Shown: positions 6,699 through 12,968 of the stretch, in pieces | Position numbering within the stretch: the stretch's first letter is position 1 | Layout: every line of letters starts with the position of its first letter | Assembly (NCBI GenBank): GCA_019414545.1 | Contig: DXLV01000014.1 | Coordinates: 1-21,020 of the forward strand | Direction: 5' to 3' | DNA: 21,020 nucleotides | Source: Collinsella sp. | Lineage (GTDB): Bacteria; Actinomycetota; Coriobacteriia; Coriobacteriales; Coriobacteriaceae | Notes under the pieces: model-generated | Seen by the model: only the letters and a program-made list of their open reading frames with translations | Told to the model about the DNA's origin: nothing | Databases searched by the model: none | Program-made: the position numbers and the translations under genes

Positions 6699-6738
6699 CA
6701 AAAAAGAAAAGCGGCGCGGGAGGCTGGTTCCGCGCCGC
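6699..6738 (-). terminator. cysK terminator, immediately upstream of mnmA
   Basis: On the minus strand a perfect 9-bp GC stem (GCGGCGCGG / CCGCGCCGC, 6711-6719 with 6730-6738, 10-nt loop) is followed by TTTTCTTTTTT. It lies about 110 nt beyond the cysK stop and 28 nt before the mnmA start. Confidence 0.88.
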
Positions 6739-6742
6739 AGAC

Positions 6743-6748
6743 ATTGTA
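6743..6748 (-). promoter_or_regulatory. Possible mnmA extended -10 box
   Basis: The minus strand reads TGTTACAAT, an extended -10 match (TG-n-TACAAT) located between the cysK stop and mnmA. No clear -35 is seen. The predicted transcription start would fall at about 6735, on top of the terminator hairpin, so the hairpin would form the very 5' end of the mnmA transcript. Confidence 0.35.
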
Positions 6749-6849
6749 ACAAGTTCGGACGTCTCGTGGGACACCCTGATGGGATGGGCTCAGACTGCCG
6801 GGAGAGAGGAGACCGGTTCGCCCTGGGCTCAACCTATGGGCGACGGGCC

Positions 6850-7788
6850 CTAGTCCTGGAAGAGCGCCGTGGACAGGTAGCGCTCGCCGGTGTCGGCGAG
6901 CAGCGCCACGATGGTCTTGCCCTCGTTCTCGGGGCGCTTGGCCAGCTGCAGCGCAGCCCACACGGCGGCGCCGGACGAAATGCCCACGAGCACGCCCTCC
7001 TTGTGGCCCACGGCGCGGCCGGTGGAAAAGGCGTCGTCGTTCTCGACGGGGATGATCTCGTCGTAGACCTGGGTGTCGAGGACGTCGGGCACAAAGCCGG
7101 CGCCGATACCCTGGATCTTGTGCGGGCCGGCCTGGCCCTTGGAGAGCACCGGGGAGGTGGCGGGCTCGACGGCGACGACCTGAATCTCGGGGTTCTGCTC
7201 CTTGAGGAACTCGCCCACGCCGGTCACGGTGCCGCCGGTGCCAACGCCAGCGACGAAGATATCGACCTCGCCGTCGGTGTCATCCCAGATCTCGGGGCCG
7301 GTCGTGGCCTTGTGGATGGCGGGGTTGGCGGGGTTCACAAACTGGCCGGCGATAATGCTGTTGGGCGTCTCCTTCTGCAGCTCCTCGGCCTTGGCGATGG
7401 CACCCTTCATGCCCTTGGAGCCGTCGGTGAGCACGAGCTGTGCGCCGTATGCCTGCATAAGTTTGCGGCGCTCGACGGACATGGTCTCGGGCATGGTGAT
7501 GATCACCTTGTAGCCGCGAGCCGCCGCCACTGAGGCGATGCCGACGCCGGTGTTGCCGCTCGTGGGCTCGATGATGGTGTAGTCGCCGCCGCGCACGAGC
7601 TTGCCGGCCTTCTCGGCCTCGTCGATCATGTTCTTGGCGACGCGGTCTTTGACGGAGCCGGCGGGGTTGAAGTATTCCAGCTTGACGAGTACGCGGGCCT
7701 TGAGGTCCTCATCGGCCTCAAAGTGAGTGAGCTCCAGAAGCGGGGTGTGGCCGATAAGCTGATCGATGGACGTGTAAACATTGCTCAT
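6850..7788 (-). CDS. cysK: Cysteine synthase (O-acetylserine sulfhydrylase)
   Basis: A 312-residue PLP enzyme that converts O-acetylserine and sulfide to cysteine. Motifs: NPAGSVKDRVA with the PLP-binding Lys47; substrate loop EPTSGNTGVG (about 74-83); phosphate-binding GTGGT (183-187); and GISSGAA with the pyridine-ring serine near 271. Length and order match CysK; cystathionine beta-synthase-like proteins would carry extra domains, absent here. Start: ATG at 7788 with GGAGG 6 nt upstream. A strong promoter (TTGCGT, 17 nt, TACTAT) lies about 110 nt upstream, and the leader begins with a long imperfect hairpin. Divergent to it is an Rrf2-family regulator, the arrangement expected for CymR/IscR-type control of cysteine synthesis. 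No serine acetyltransferase gene is adjacent. Confidence 0.94.
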   Translation of the reverse strand: MSNVYTSIDQLIGHTPLLELTHFEADEDLKARVLVKLEYFNPAGSVKDRVAKNMIDEAEKAGKLVRGGDYTIIEPTSGNTGVGIASVAAARGYKVIITMPETMSVERRKLMQAYGAQLVLTDGSKGMKGAIAKAEELQKETPNSIIAGQFVNPANPAIHKATTGPEIWDDTDGEVDIFVAGVGTGGTVTGVGEFLKEQNPEIQVVAVEPATSPVLSKGQAGPHKIQGIGAGFVPDVLDTQVYDEIIPVENDDAFSTGRAVGHKEGVLVGISSGAAVWAALQLAKRPENEGKTIVALLADTGERYLSTALFQD

Positions 7789-7844
7789 GGTGAACCTCCA
7801 AAGTGTTCAAATGACTGGATACCGTGTGGTTTTACGGTGTGTGT

Positions 7845-7888
7845 AACAGCGAAACCCACAAACCTTATAGGTTGTTCGTTTTGCTGTT
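7845..7888 (-). promoter_or_regulatory. Imperfect palindrome at the start of the cysK leader
   Basis: The outer arms AACAGCGAAAC (7845-7855) and GTTTTGCTGTT (7878-7888) pair over 11 bp with one G-T. Inside them is a second palindrome, AACCT-TAT-AGGTT. The predicted cysK transcription start (about 7889) lies at its edge, so it could be an RNA hairpin opening the leader or a DNA operator just downstream of the start. It is too short and lacks the conserved box for a T-box element. Confidence 0.5.
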
Positions 7889-7895
7889 GGCAAGC

Positions 7896-7924
7896 ATAGT
7901 AGACAGTAAAGCCTAGTAACGCAA
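7896..7924 (-). promoter_or_regulatory. cysK promoter
   Basis: On the minus strand, -35 TTGCGT (7919-7924) and -10 TACTAT (7896-7901) are separated by exactly 17 nt. This is the best sigma-70-type match in the window and gives a leader of about 100 nt. Confidence 0.7.
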
Positions 7925-7977
7925 TAGGAAATAGAAGATTATTACGAGTCGATTAACCAGCTTGACGGGAATAGGTA

Positions 7978-8005
7978 TTTTCAAAACCAATTTTTCGGCT
8001 AGAAT
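7978..8005 (+). promoter_or_regulatory. Possible promoter of the Rrf2 regulator gene
   Basis: -10 TAGAAT at 8000-8005 with a weak -35, TTTTCA at 7978-7983 (16-nt spacer). It lies 36 nt before the start codon and about 75 nt from the divergent cysK promoter, close enough for shared control. Confidence 0.4.
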
Positions 8006-8041
8006 TTCTACGAATTAAAAGACCGAAAGGCAGCAATATAT

Positions 8042-8470
8042 ATGTTGGTTTCCACAAAGGGCAGATATGCCCTGCGCGTTATGGTCGACCTGGCCGAGCA
8101 CCAGGCGGCTGGCCGCATTCCCCTCAAAGAGATCGCCGCGCGCCAGGGGATTTCGGAGAAATATCTGGAGAACATTTTGGCCACGCTCGTGCGTGCCAAT
8201 ATGCTCTCGGGCATGCGCGGCAAGGGCGGTGGTTACGTGCTCACGCGCCCGCCCGAGCAGTACACGGTGGGTGAGATCTTGCGCCTGACCGAGGGCAGCC
8301 TGGCGCCGGTCGCATGCCTGGACGGCGACTGCAAGGGCTGTTCGCGTTCGGATGAGTGTCCCACGCTCGACGTGTGGAAGAACCTGGACAAGCTCATCAA
8401 CGACTACCTCGACGGCGTGACGCTCGATGCGCTCGTCGCCCCCAACGAGGGCTACGACTACGTCATCTAG
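8042..8470 (+). CDS. Rrf2-family transcriptional regulator (IscR/CymR-like)
   Basis: A 142-residue regulator. It begins MLVSTKGRYALRVMVDLAEH, the standard Rrf2 opening, followed by the winged helix with ISEKYLENILATLVRANML as recognition helix and GGGYVLTRP as wing. After the dimerisation helix comes a cysteine cluster: Cys92, Cys97, Cys100 and Cys106, ending CPTLDVW. IscR-like members use three cysteines here to hold a 2Fe-2S cluster, whereas Bacillus CymR has none, so this protein probably senses iron-sulfur or redox status, or cysteine supply through cluster status. The divergent neighbour is cysK, the likely target. AAAGG at 8026-8030 lies 11 nt before the ATG. It is followed by a GGGACGG-loop hairpin and a terminator. 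Confidence 0.9.
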   Translation: MLVSTKGRYALRVMVDLAEHQAAGRIPLKEIAARQGISEKYLENILATLVRANMLSGMRGKGGGYVLTRPPEQYTVGEILRLTEGSLAPVACLDGDCKGCSRSDECPTLDVWKNLDKLINDYLDGVTLDALVAPNEGYDYVI

Positions 8471-8476
8471 TCCCAC

Positions 8477-8507
8477 CTGCCATTTGGGGACGGGGTAGAA
8501 ATGGTAG
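8477..8507. repeat. Hairpin with GGGGACGGGGTAG loop
   Basis: CTGCCATTT (8477-8485) pairs with AAATGGTAG (8499-8507), 9 bp including one G-T pair, around a 13-nt loop GGGGACGGGGTAG. The loop matches that at 235-245 and the arm core TTGGGGACGGAGG of the palindrome at 9645-9733. It sits just after the regulator stop codon and before the true terminator. Confidence 0.6.
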
Positions 8508-8539
8508 ATTTTCTTGCCCTCTGAGGCTTGACAAATGAC

Positions 8540-8577
8540 AAGGCCGCCCATCGTTGCGATGGACGGCCTTCTTTTGG
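8540..8577 (+). terminator. Terminator of the Rrf2 regulator gene
   Basis: A 14-bp stem with a single C-A mismatch (8540-8553 with 8557-8570; ends AAGGCCG and CGGCCTT) and a 3-nt loop, followed by CTTTTGG. It lies between convergent genes and may also slow transcription from the right, although no T-tract is present on that side. Confidence 0.75.
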
Positions 8578-8606
8578 CGTGTTGCGGCGGTCCGTATCCG
8601 GTCGCT

Positions 8607-8972
8607 TTAGTTCCTGGCGATGCTGTCGAGAATGCTGCGCATGATGGATACCAGGATGCTGCCCATAAAGGCTGATCCAAAGCCGGCAATGGAGATGCCC
8701 GCGCCCAGCAGATTGACCGACAGGTAGCTGGCCAGCTCGAGCATAAAGCTGTTGACTACGAGCTGAAAAATACCAAGCGTGATAATAGTGAGCGGCAGCG
8801 AGATGACCGTCAGGAACGGCTTGACGAGCGAGTCGACGATGTTGAGGAACAGTCCCACGAAGGCAAAGCAGACCCAGGCGTCGGCCATGCCGAAGGGCTG
8901 AATGCCGGGGACGAGAAACGTTGCTATCGCGATGGCGATTGAGGTCAAAAGCCAGTTGAGCAAAAAGCGCAT
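8607..8972 (-). CDS. YvlD-like small membrane protein (phage holin family 4 superfamily)
   Basis: A 121-residue, four-helix membrane protein of the Mycobact_4_TMH / phage_holin_4_2 family (Bacillus YvlD type). It begins MRFLLNWLLTSIAI. The conserved pattern is visible: FVGLFLNIVDSLVKPFLTVISLPLTIITLG (interrupted here only for naming), then a hydrophobic helix with VVNSFML, and a C-terminal GFGSAFMGSILVSI. Start: ATG at 8972 with AAAGGA 8 nt upstream. Despite the family name, no phage genes are near, and members are common chromosomal genes linked in Bacillus to envelope stress; the role here is unknown. It is a single gene converging on the Rrf2 regulator. Confidence 0.85.
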   Translation of the reverse strand: MRFLLNWLLTSIAIAIATFLVPGIQPFGMADAWVCFAFVGLFLNIVDSLVKPFLTVISLPLTIITLGIFQLVVNSFMLELASYLSVNLLGAGISIAGFGSAFMGSILVSIMRSILDSIARN

Positions 8973-9295
8973 GGTGGGAATCCTTTCTTGCGCATGGCGT
9001 GGTGAGGGGGCGTGAGGGGCACATACCTTTGCAACTCGGATAGATGCGCGGGCTCGGCCCTGTTCGGCCGCCCATTGTCTCAGATATTCGTGGAGCTTGC
9101 GTGCGCATTCGGTTTCAAAACGGCGTTCGTCCTAAAAAACGTGCTGCTGGCAGAGAGTCTTGTCGCTTTAGTTTGGTGGTGTGCTAAACTGCTACGGGCA
9201 AAAGCCACAGGCGTTGCCCTATTGCATATTACGGGTGAACGATGCCCGATGTCAGTATCAACTTCGATGCCTTTTGGCGGGTTTGGCGGTGATCG
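8973..9295. other. Divergent intergenic region between yvlD-like and yerC-like genes
   Basis: About 320 nt with no supported gene; a longer minus-strand frame crossing it overlaps the YvlD-like gene and lacks its own motifs. The right part holds the yerC-side promoter. Nothing else structured was found. Confidence 0.5.
9160..9190 (+). promoter_or_regulatory. Possible promoter of the yerC-like gene
   Basis: An extended -10 box, TGC-TAAACT (9182-9190), with TTGTCG at 9160-9165 as a -35 at the long spacing of 19 nt. The leader would be about 100 nt. Confidence 0.4.
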
Positions 9296-9595
9296 ATGAA
9301 TATCGAGAACATGTTTGACAAGCCTGATGTCAAGCAGCTGGTCCACGCATTTAGCCTTTTGGACGACGAGAAAGATATCCAAGCGTTTTTGACCGATATC
9401 TGCACGCCGCGTGAGATTTGCGATCTATCGCAGCGTCTGCAAGTCGCGCGTTACCTGGACGAGGGCGAGCCCTATGTCGAGGTTCAGGCGCGTACCGGCG
9501 CTTCGTCCACCACGGTGAGCCGTGTATCCAAGGCGCTCAACGGCGAGTACGGTGGCTACCGCAAGATCCTCATTAAACTGGAGGATGGCGAGTAG
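9296..9595 (+). CDS. YerC/YecD family TrpR-related regulator
   Basis: A 99-residue helical protein of the TrpR superfamily, YerC/YecD branch. Visible family signatures are the N-terminal LVHAFSLLDDEKDIQAFLTDICTPRE-type helix pair (about 15-38), DLSQRLQVARYLDEG, and the helix-turn-helix EVQARTGASSTTVSRVSKAL near residues 62-81. It should bind DNA as a dimer. Unlike true TrpR, the ligand and targets of this branch are mostly unknown. The start codon at 9296 has only a weak GGCGG site upstream. A terminator and a large palindrome follow, so it is probably monocistronic and not part of the addBA operon. Confidence 0.88.
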   Translation: MNIENMFDKPDVKQLVHAFSLLDDEKDIQAFLTDICTPREICDLSQRLQVARYLDEGEPYVEVQARTGASSTTVSRVSKALNGEYGGYRKILIKLEDGE

Positions 9596-9623
9596 GCCAG
9601 CGACAACATTGAATTACGAAGAG

Positions 9624-9647
9624 CCGTCCCTCCGGGGGCGGTTTTTT
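9624..9647 (+). terminator. Terminator of the yerC-like gene
   Basis: CCGTCCC pairs with GGGGCGG (one T-G pair) over the tetraloop TCCG, followed by six T residues (9642-9647). The last three Ts are also the first three bases of the palindrome at 9645-9733. Confidence 0.85.
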
Positions 9648-9733
9648 GATCCCTTGGGGACGGAGGAAAACGGATCACCGGGTTAAACTGACCTTCTCGG
9701 TGATCCGTTTTCCTCCGTCCCCAAGGGATCAAA
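9645..9733. repeat. Perfect 36-bp inverted repeat with 17-nt loop
   Basis: The left arm (9645-9680, starting TTTGATCCCTTGGGGACGG) and right arm (9698-9733) are exact reverse complements over 36 bp, enclosing the 17-nt loop GGTTAAACTGACCTTCT. The total is 89 bp. The arm contains TTGGGGACGGAGG, the core seen in the hairpins at 224 and 8477. The loop length equals that of the 63-bp palindromes at 4188 and 16608, although the arm sequence differs. It separates the yerC terminator from the addB promoter region. Confidence 0.92.
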
Positions 9734-9815
9734 TCTGTTGGCGTGGGGCAAATCTGTCCGCGTGGGCGGGTAGGATGGATACATTGATTATTGCGAACAG
9801 TTTGAGCGGAGGACC

Positions 9816-12800
9816 ATGCCTGTTCGAATCTATACCACCAATGCCGGCACGGATTTGAGCGATGCCGAGTCGTCGTTGCTTGCCGACCTTATTGCCCGCC
9901 ACGGGCGTGCCGTGTTGCTGGCACCTACGTTTGCCGAGCTCGACCTGTGCCGTCATGATGCGGCGGAAGCCGGCGTTTCGCTGGGTATCGACTACAAGAC
10001 GCCTACATCGTGGCTTCGCTCGCTTTGGGAGCTTTTGGGCGACGGGCGCGGTTTCGTCGACAACCTGCAGCGCCAGATGCTGTTCTCGGACATGGTCACG
10101 CGTCTCGACGATGCCGACCTGCAGCCACTTTCGCGCAGCCAGGGCACGGTGCGCATGCTCGCGCGCATGGCCCGCGACGTGCTGCCGGGTGTGGCGGGGA
10201 CGGGTGCCGAGCGATGCCGTGGCAACAATTGCCAGCCTGAGCCAAAAAGCGATGCCGAGGCTCGCGTGTTCGAGCTTTTGCGCGCCTACGCGGGCGGTTT
10301 GGATCGTCGAGATATGGTCGAGCCCTGCGAGGCGGCCGACATTATGGCCGGTGCCCTGGCCGATAACCTGCCGGCGTGCACCCGCGCCGTATGCGTGCGC
10401 GGTATCACGTCGTTTACGCACGGCCTGCTCGAGCTGCTGTCTGCCGTGGCGAACAATGGGGGAGAGGTCGTCGTGCTGCTTGCCCGCGAGCAGGCGGCGA
10501 TGCGCGAGGAGCTTGCCGCGGCATTTGATGCCCGCGGTGTGCTGTTTGAGATTGCGCCGCTGGGGGAGGACGCCGTCGCGTCTGATGTCGCTTGCGGGAC
10601 TGCCGCTCAGCCTGTCTTTATTGAGGTCGCCGGTCCCCATGCCCGTGCTCATGTCTATGCGGACGCCGTCGATAAGTTGGTGAAAGCGCACAAGGAGTCC
10701 AAGGCCGATAAAGCTACTGCAATGCCCACCGACCCCGTGCGCGTGCTCGTCGTTTCTGCCCGGGCACCCCAGCTGTTCGGTGAGCTCGCCTCTCGTCTGG
10801 CGGCTCGCCATATCGCTGCCGAGACAACTGAGTTCACGGCGTTTTCCCAATCCATTGCGGGCAGGCAGTTTGCGGCGCTTGCCGGCCTGATCGAGCGCAT
10901 GAAGACCGCCGATGAGGGCACGGCGTCAAAGACCGAGTGGTGGCCCGCGCCGGAGCTTACCGACTGGATCTACAGTCCGCTTTCGGGCGCTGATGCCGTC
11001 AATGCCCGTGCCTTCGATAAGAATATGCGTCTCTCGCGTAGCAAGACTACCGCGAGCGTTAAGAGCCTGCTGCAGAGTGTCCAAGGCCAGGTGAGGGGCG
11101 CGCGCAAGGCGGCGAGCGACGACAACTGGTTTAAGAACGTACCGTGTGTGGTTTCGGACGTGTTCCAGGCGCTGTGGCGTGACAAGCCCGTGACGGCGCT
11201 CAAGGCCATGCTTGCCGTTGCCGAGGCGTTGCCCGATCGCGCCCTTGGAGGCCTTGACGGTCAGGCTCGTCGCCAGGCGGAGGTGGCCTTGCTGCGCCAC
11301 GCCATCGACATCCTTATGAATGGCGCCCGCGTGCTCGACGTGTCGCAGGCCGCGACCGTGCCCGTGCTCGATGGCATTCGCACCAAGGTGGACAAGCGTA
11401 GCACCGCCTACGATTACGAGACCTACGAGGTTGACCGTGCGCCACGTGCTCAGGTTCGTTTTGCTTCGCTTGCCGATGCGGCAGCTCTGCGCCCCGGCAG
11501 CTACGATGCCGTACTGTTTGCCGATGTCGATCTGGACAGCTATCCGCTCTCGCACGAGGAGGGGCCGCTGGCCACGCTGACGGCGAGCCTTGGTCGCGAG
11601 GGCGTGACGCTTGAGCCCGCGGCCTTGCTGCGCGCGCGCTTTGGCCACGCGATGCAGGCGTCACGCGGCCCGGTTACGCTCGCCCGTGTGACCCACGATC
11701 GCCAGGCGCGCGAGTGCTATCCGGCTGCCGTGTGGACCGAGTTGCGGGCGCATGCCGAGGCTGACGGCGCTAAGATCGCTGACGACGCTAAGACCGCTGG
11801 TGACGCTAAAGCCGCTGGCGCCGACAAGGCGAAGTGCGTGGGTGAGGGTGATATCGTAAGGGACTTCGATCCCGCGGCAGGCGAAGGTCTCAAGCGCGAG
11901 CGCGTGACCTGTGAAGCCCCTCAGCATCTGAGTGCCGAGGCCGTGCCGTATTTGGTCCTGCGTCGTCGCGATGGCGAGGGCGAGGACGCGCCGCTCGTGC
12001 CGCGCCTGACGTCCGCCTCGCAGATCGAGGCCTATTCCACCTGCCCGCTGTGCTGGTTCGTCTCGTATCGCGTCAAACCTCAGTCCATCGATGCGGGCTT
12101 TGGCAACATGGAGAAGGGCAACTTTGTCCATGACGTGCTGGAGCACTTGCATGCACGTCTTCCGCAGGAGGGCATGGAGCGCGTGACGCCCATGAATCTG
12201 CCGCGCGCGAAGGAGCTGCTGCACGAGGTCTTTGCCGAGACCCTGGCCGAGCACGCCGGCAAGCGCGGTACCGAGGGCCCGCTGGTGCCGCTCTCTCCAG
12301 TGGAGGAGCGCCAGGCGGCCGAGATCTTGCCGCAACTGGAGGGCGTGCTCGCCTACGAGTCCGAGGCGCTCGCGCCCTTCGCGCCGCGCTACCTGGAGTT
12401 TGCGTTCAACGAGCTCCAGGTCGAGTATGCCGGCTGGCCGCTCGGCGGGCGCATCGACCGCGTGGATGTGGACGCCGAGAACCGCGCTGTGGTGATTGAC
12501 TACAAGCATCGTTCGGGTGTCGAGGAGTTTAAGCTCGCCGACCCCACGGTGCGCGACGAGGAGTCGGGCGAGGCCCCCATCGACGATCCGCGCTGGCTGC
12601 CGCCCCATACCCAGACACTCATCTACGCGCAGGCCATGCGCCGGGCGCTGGGTCTAGATGCCCGTGCGGCGCTCTATTTTTCGACCAAGGGCGGCAAGCC
12701 CGCACTGCGTGGTGCCGCAAGTGCCGAGTTGCTCGAGGAAGAGCGCGGCGACGGCCGCATTCCGGGCCTCAAGAAGGGCTTTCCGGGCGAGGGCGGCAAC

Positions 12801-12965
12801 ATGGACTTCGATGCGCTGCTCGACCGCGTGGAGACCGGCATTGCCGAGCGCCTGCGCGAGCTCGAGGCGGGCAACGTTGCCGCTGTCGACCCAACGTCGG
12901 CTCAGGCCGCGCATGCGCGCTGCTCGTATAACCACGAAGGAACGTTTGTAAGGAGGGACGTGTAG
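9816..12965 (+). CDS. addB: AddB-like subunit of the AddAB helicase-nuclease
   Basis: A 1049-residue protein directly before addA, expected to be the second subunit of the AddAB double-strand-break end-processing enzyme. The N-terminal two thirds look like an inactivated helicase: no GxGKT loop is seen where AddB of Bacillus carries one. The C-terminal PD-(D/E)XK nuclease is clear: LTSASQIEAYSTCPLCWF (about 730-745), GNFVHDVLEHLH, GGRIDRVDVD (about 875) and VVIDYKHRSG with the catalytic Asp and Lys near 893. The Fe-S staple is unusual: only Cys residues in CPLC and a single C-terminal Cys in HARCSYNHEG are seen, without the usual C-terminal CxxC-C group. A six-residue tandem repeat lies near residues 650-673. 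GGAGG lies only 3 nt before ATG 9816, so initiation may be weak. It is coupled to addA by a 3-nt gap. Confidence 0.8.
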   Translation: MPVRIYTTNAGTDLSDAESSLLADLIARHGRAVLLAPTFAELDLCRHDAAEAGVSLGIDYKTPTSWLRSLWELLGDGRGFVDNLQRQMLFSDMVTRLDDADLQPLSRSQGTVRMLARMARDVLPGVAGTGAERCRGNNCQPEPKSDAEARVFELLRAYAGGLDRRDMVEPCEAADIMAGALADNLPACTRAVCVRGITSFTHGLLELLSAVANNGGEVVVLLAREQAAMREELAAAFDARGVLFEIAPLGEDAVASDVACGTAAQPVFIEVAGPHARAHVYADAVDKLVKAHKESKADKATAMPTDPVRVLVVSARAPQLFGELASRLAARHIAAETTEFTAFSQSIAGRQFAALAGLIERMKTADEGTASKTEWWPAPELTDWIYSPLSGADAVNARAFDKNMRLSRSKTTASVKSLLQSVQGQVRGARKAASDDNWFKNVPCVVSDVFQALWRDKPVTALKAMLAVAEALPDRALGGLDGQARRQAEVALLRHAIDILMNGARVLDVSQAATVPVLDGIRTKVDKRSTAYDYETYEVDRAPRAQVRFASLADAAALRPGSYDAVLFADVDLDSYPLSHEEGPLATLTASLGREGVTLEPAALLRARFGHAMQASRGPVTLARVTHDRQARECYPAAVWTELRAHAEADGAKIADDAKTAGDAKAAGADKAKCVGEGDIVRDFDPAAGEGLKRERVTCEAPQHLSAEAVPYLVLRRRDGEGEDAPLVPRLTSASQIEAYSTCPLCWFVSYRVKPQSIDAGFGNMEKGNFVHDVLEHLHARLPQEGMERVTPMNLPRAKELLHEVFAETLAEHAGKRGTEGPLVPLSPVEERQAAEILPQLEGVLAYESEALAPFAPRYLEFAFNELQVEYAGWPLGGRIDRVDVDAENRAVVIDYKHRSGVEEFKLADPTVRDEESGEAPIDDPRWLPPHTQTLIYAQAMRRALGLDARAALYFSTKGGKPALRGAASAELLEEERGDGRIPGLKKGFPGEGGNMDFDALLDRVETGIAERLRELEAGNVAAVDPTSAQAAHARCSYNHEGTFVRRDV
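11763..11834 (+). repeat. 18-bp tandem repeat (4 units) within addB
   Basis: Four degenerate 18-nt units, the first three ending CGCT, encode the hexapeptides DGAKIA, DDAKTA, GDAKAA and GADKAK. The repeat keeps the reading frame and lies in a charged linker before the nuclease domain, so it is a probable site of length variation between strains. Confidence 0.8.
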
Positions 12966-12968
12966 ACC

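Noticed and set aside
6700..6850. T-box or other riboswitch between cysK and mnmA
   Set aside because: No conserved T-box sequence or antiterminator alternative is visible; the hairpin and T-tract are explained as the cysK terminator.
6671..6961. N-terminal extension of mnmA by 97 residues
   Set aside because: It would be translated through the cysK terminator and the cysK 3' end; its composition is non-protein-like, and the ATG at 6670 has a good ribosome site.
8467..9108. A 213-residue minus-strand frame overlapping the YvlD-like gene
   Set aside because: It overlaps the well-supported membrane protein in another frame, runs through a terminator and a repeat hairpin, and has no domain features.
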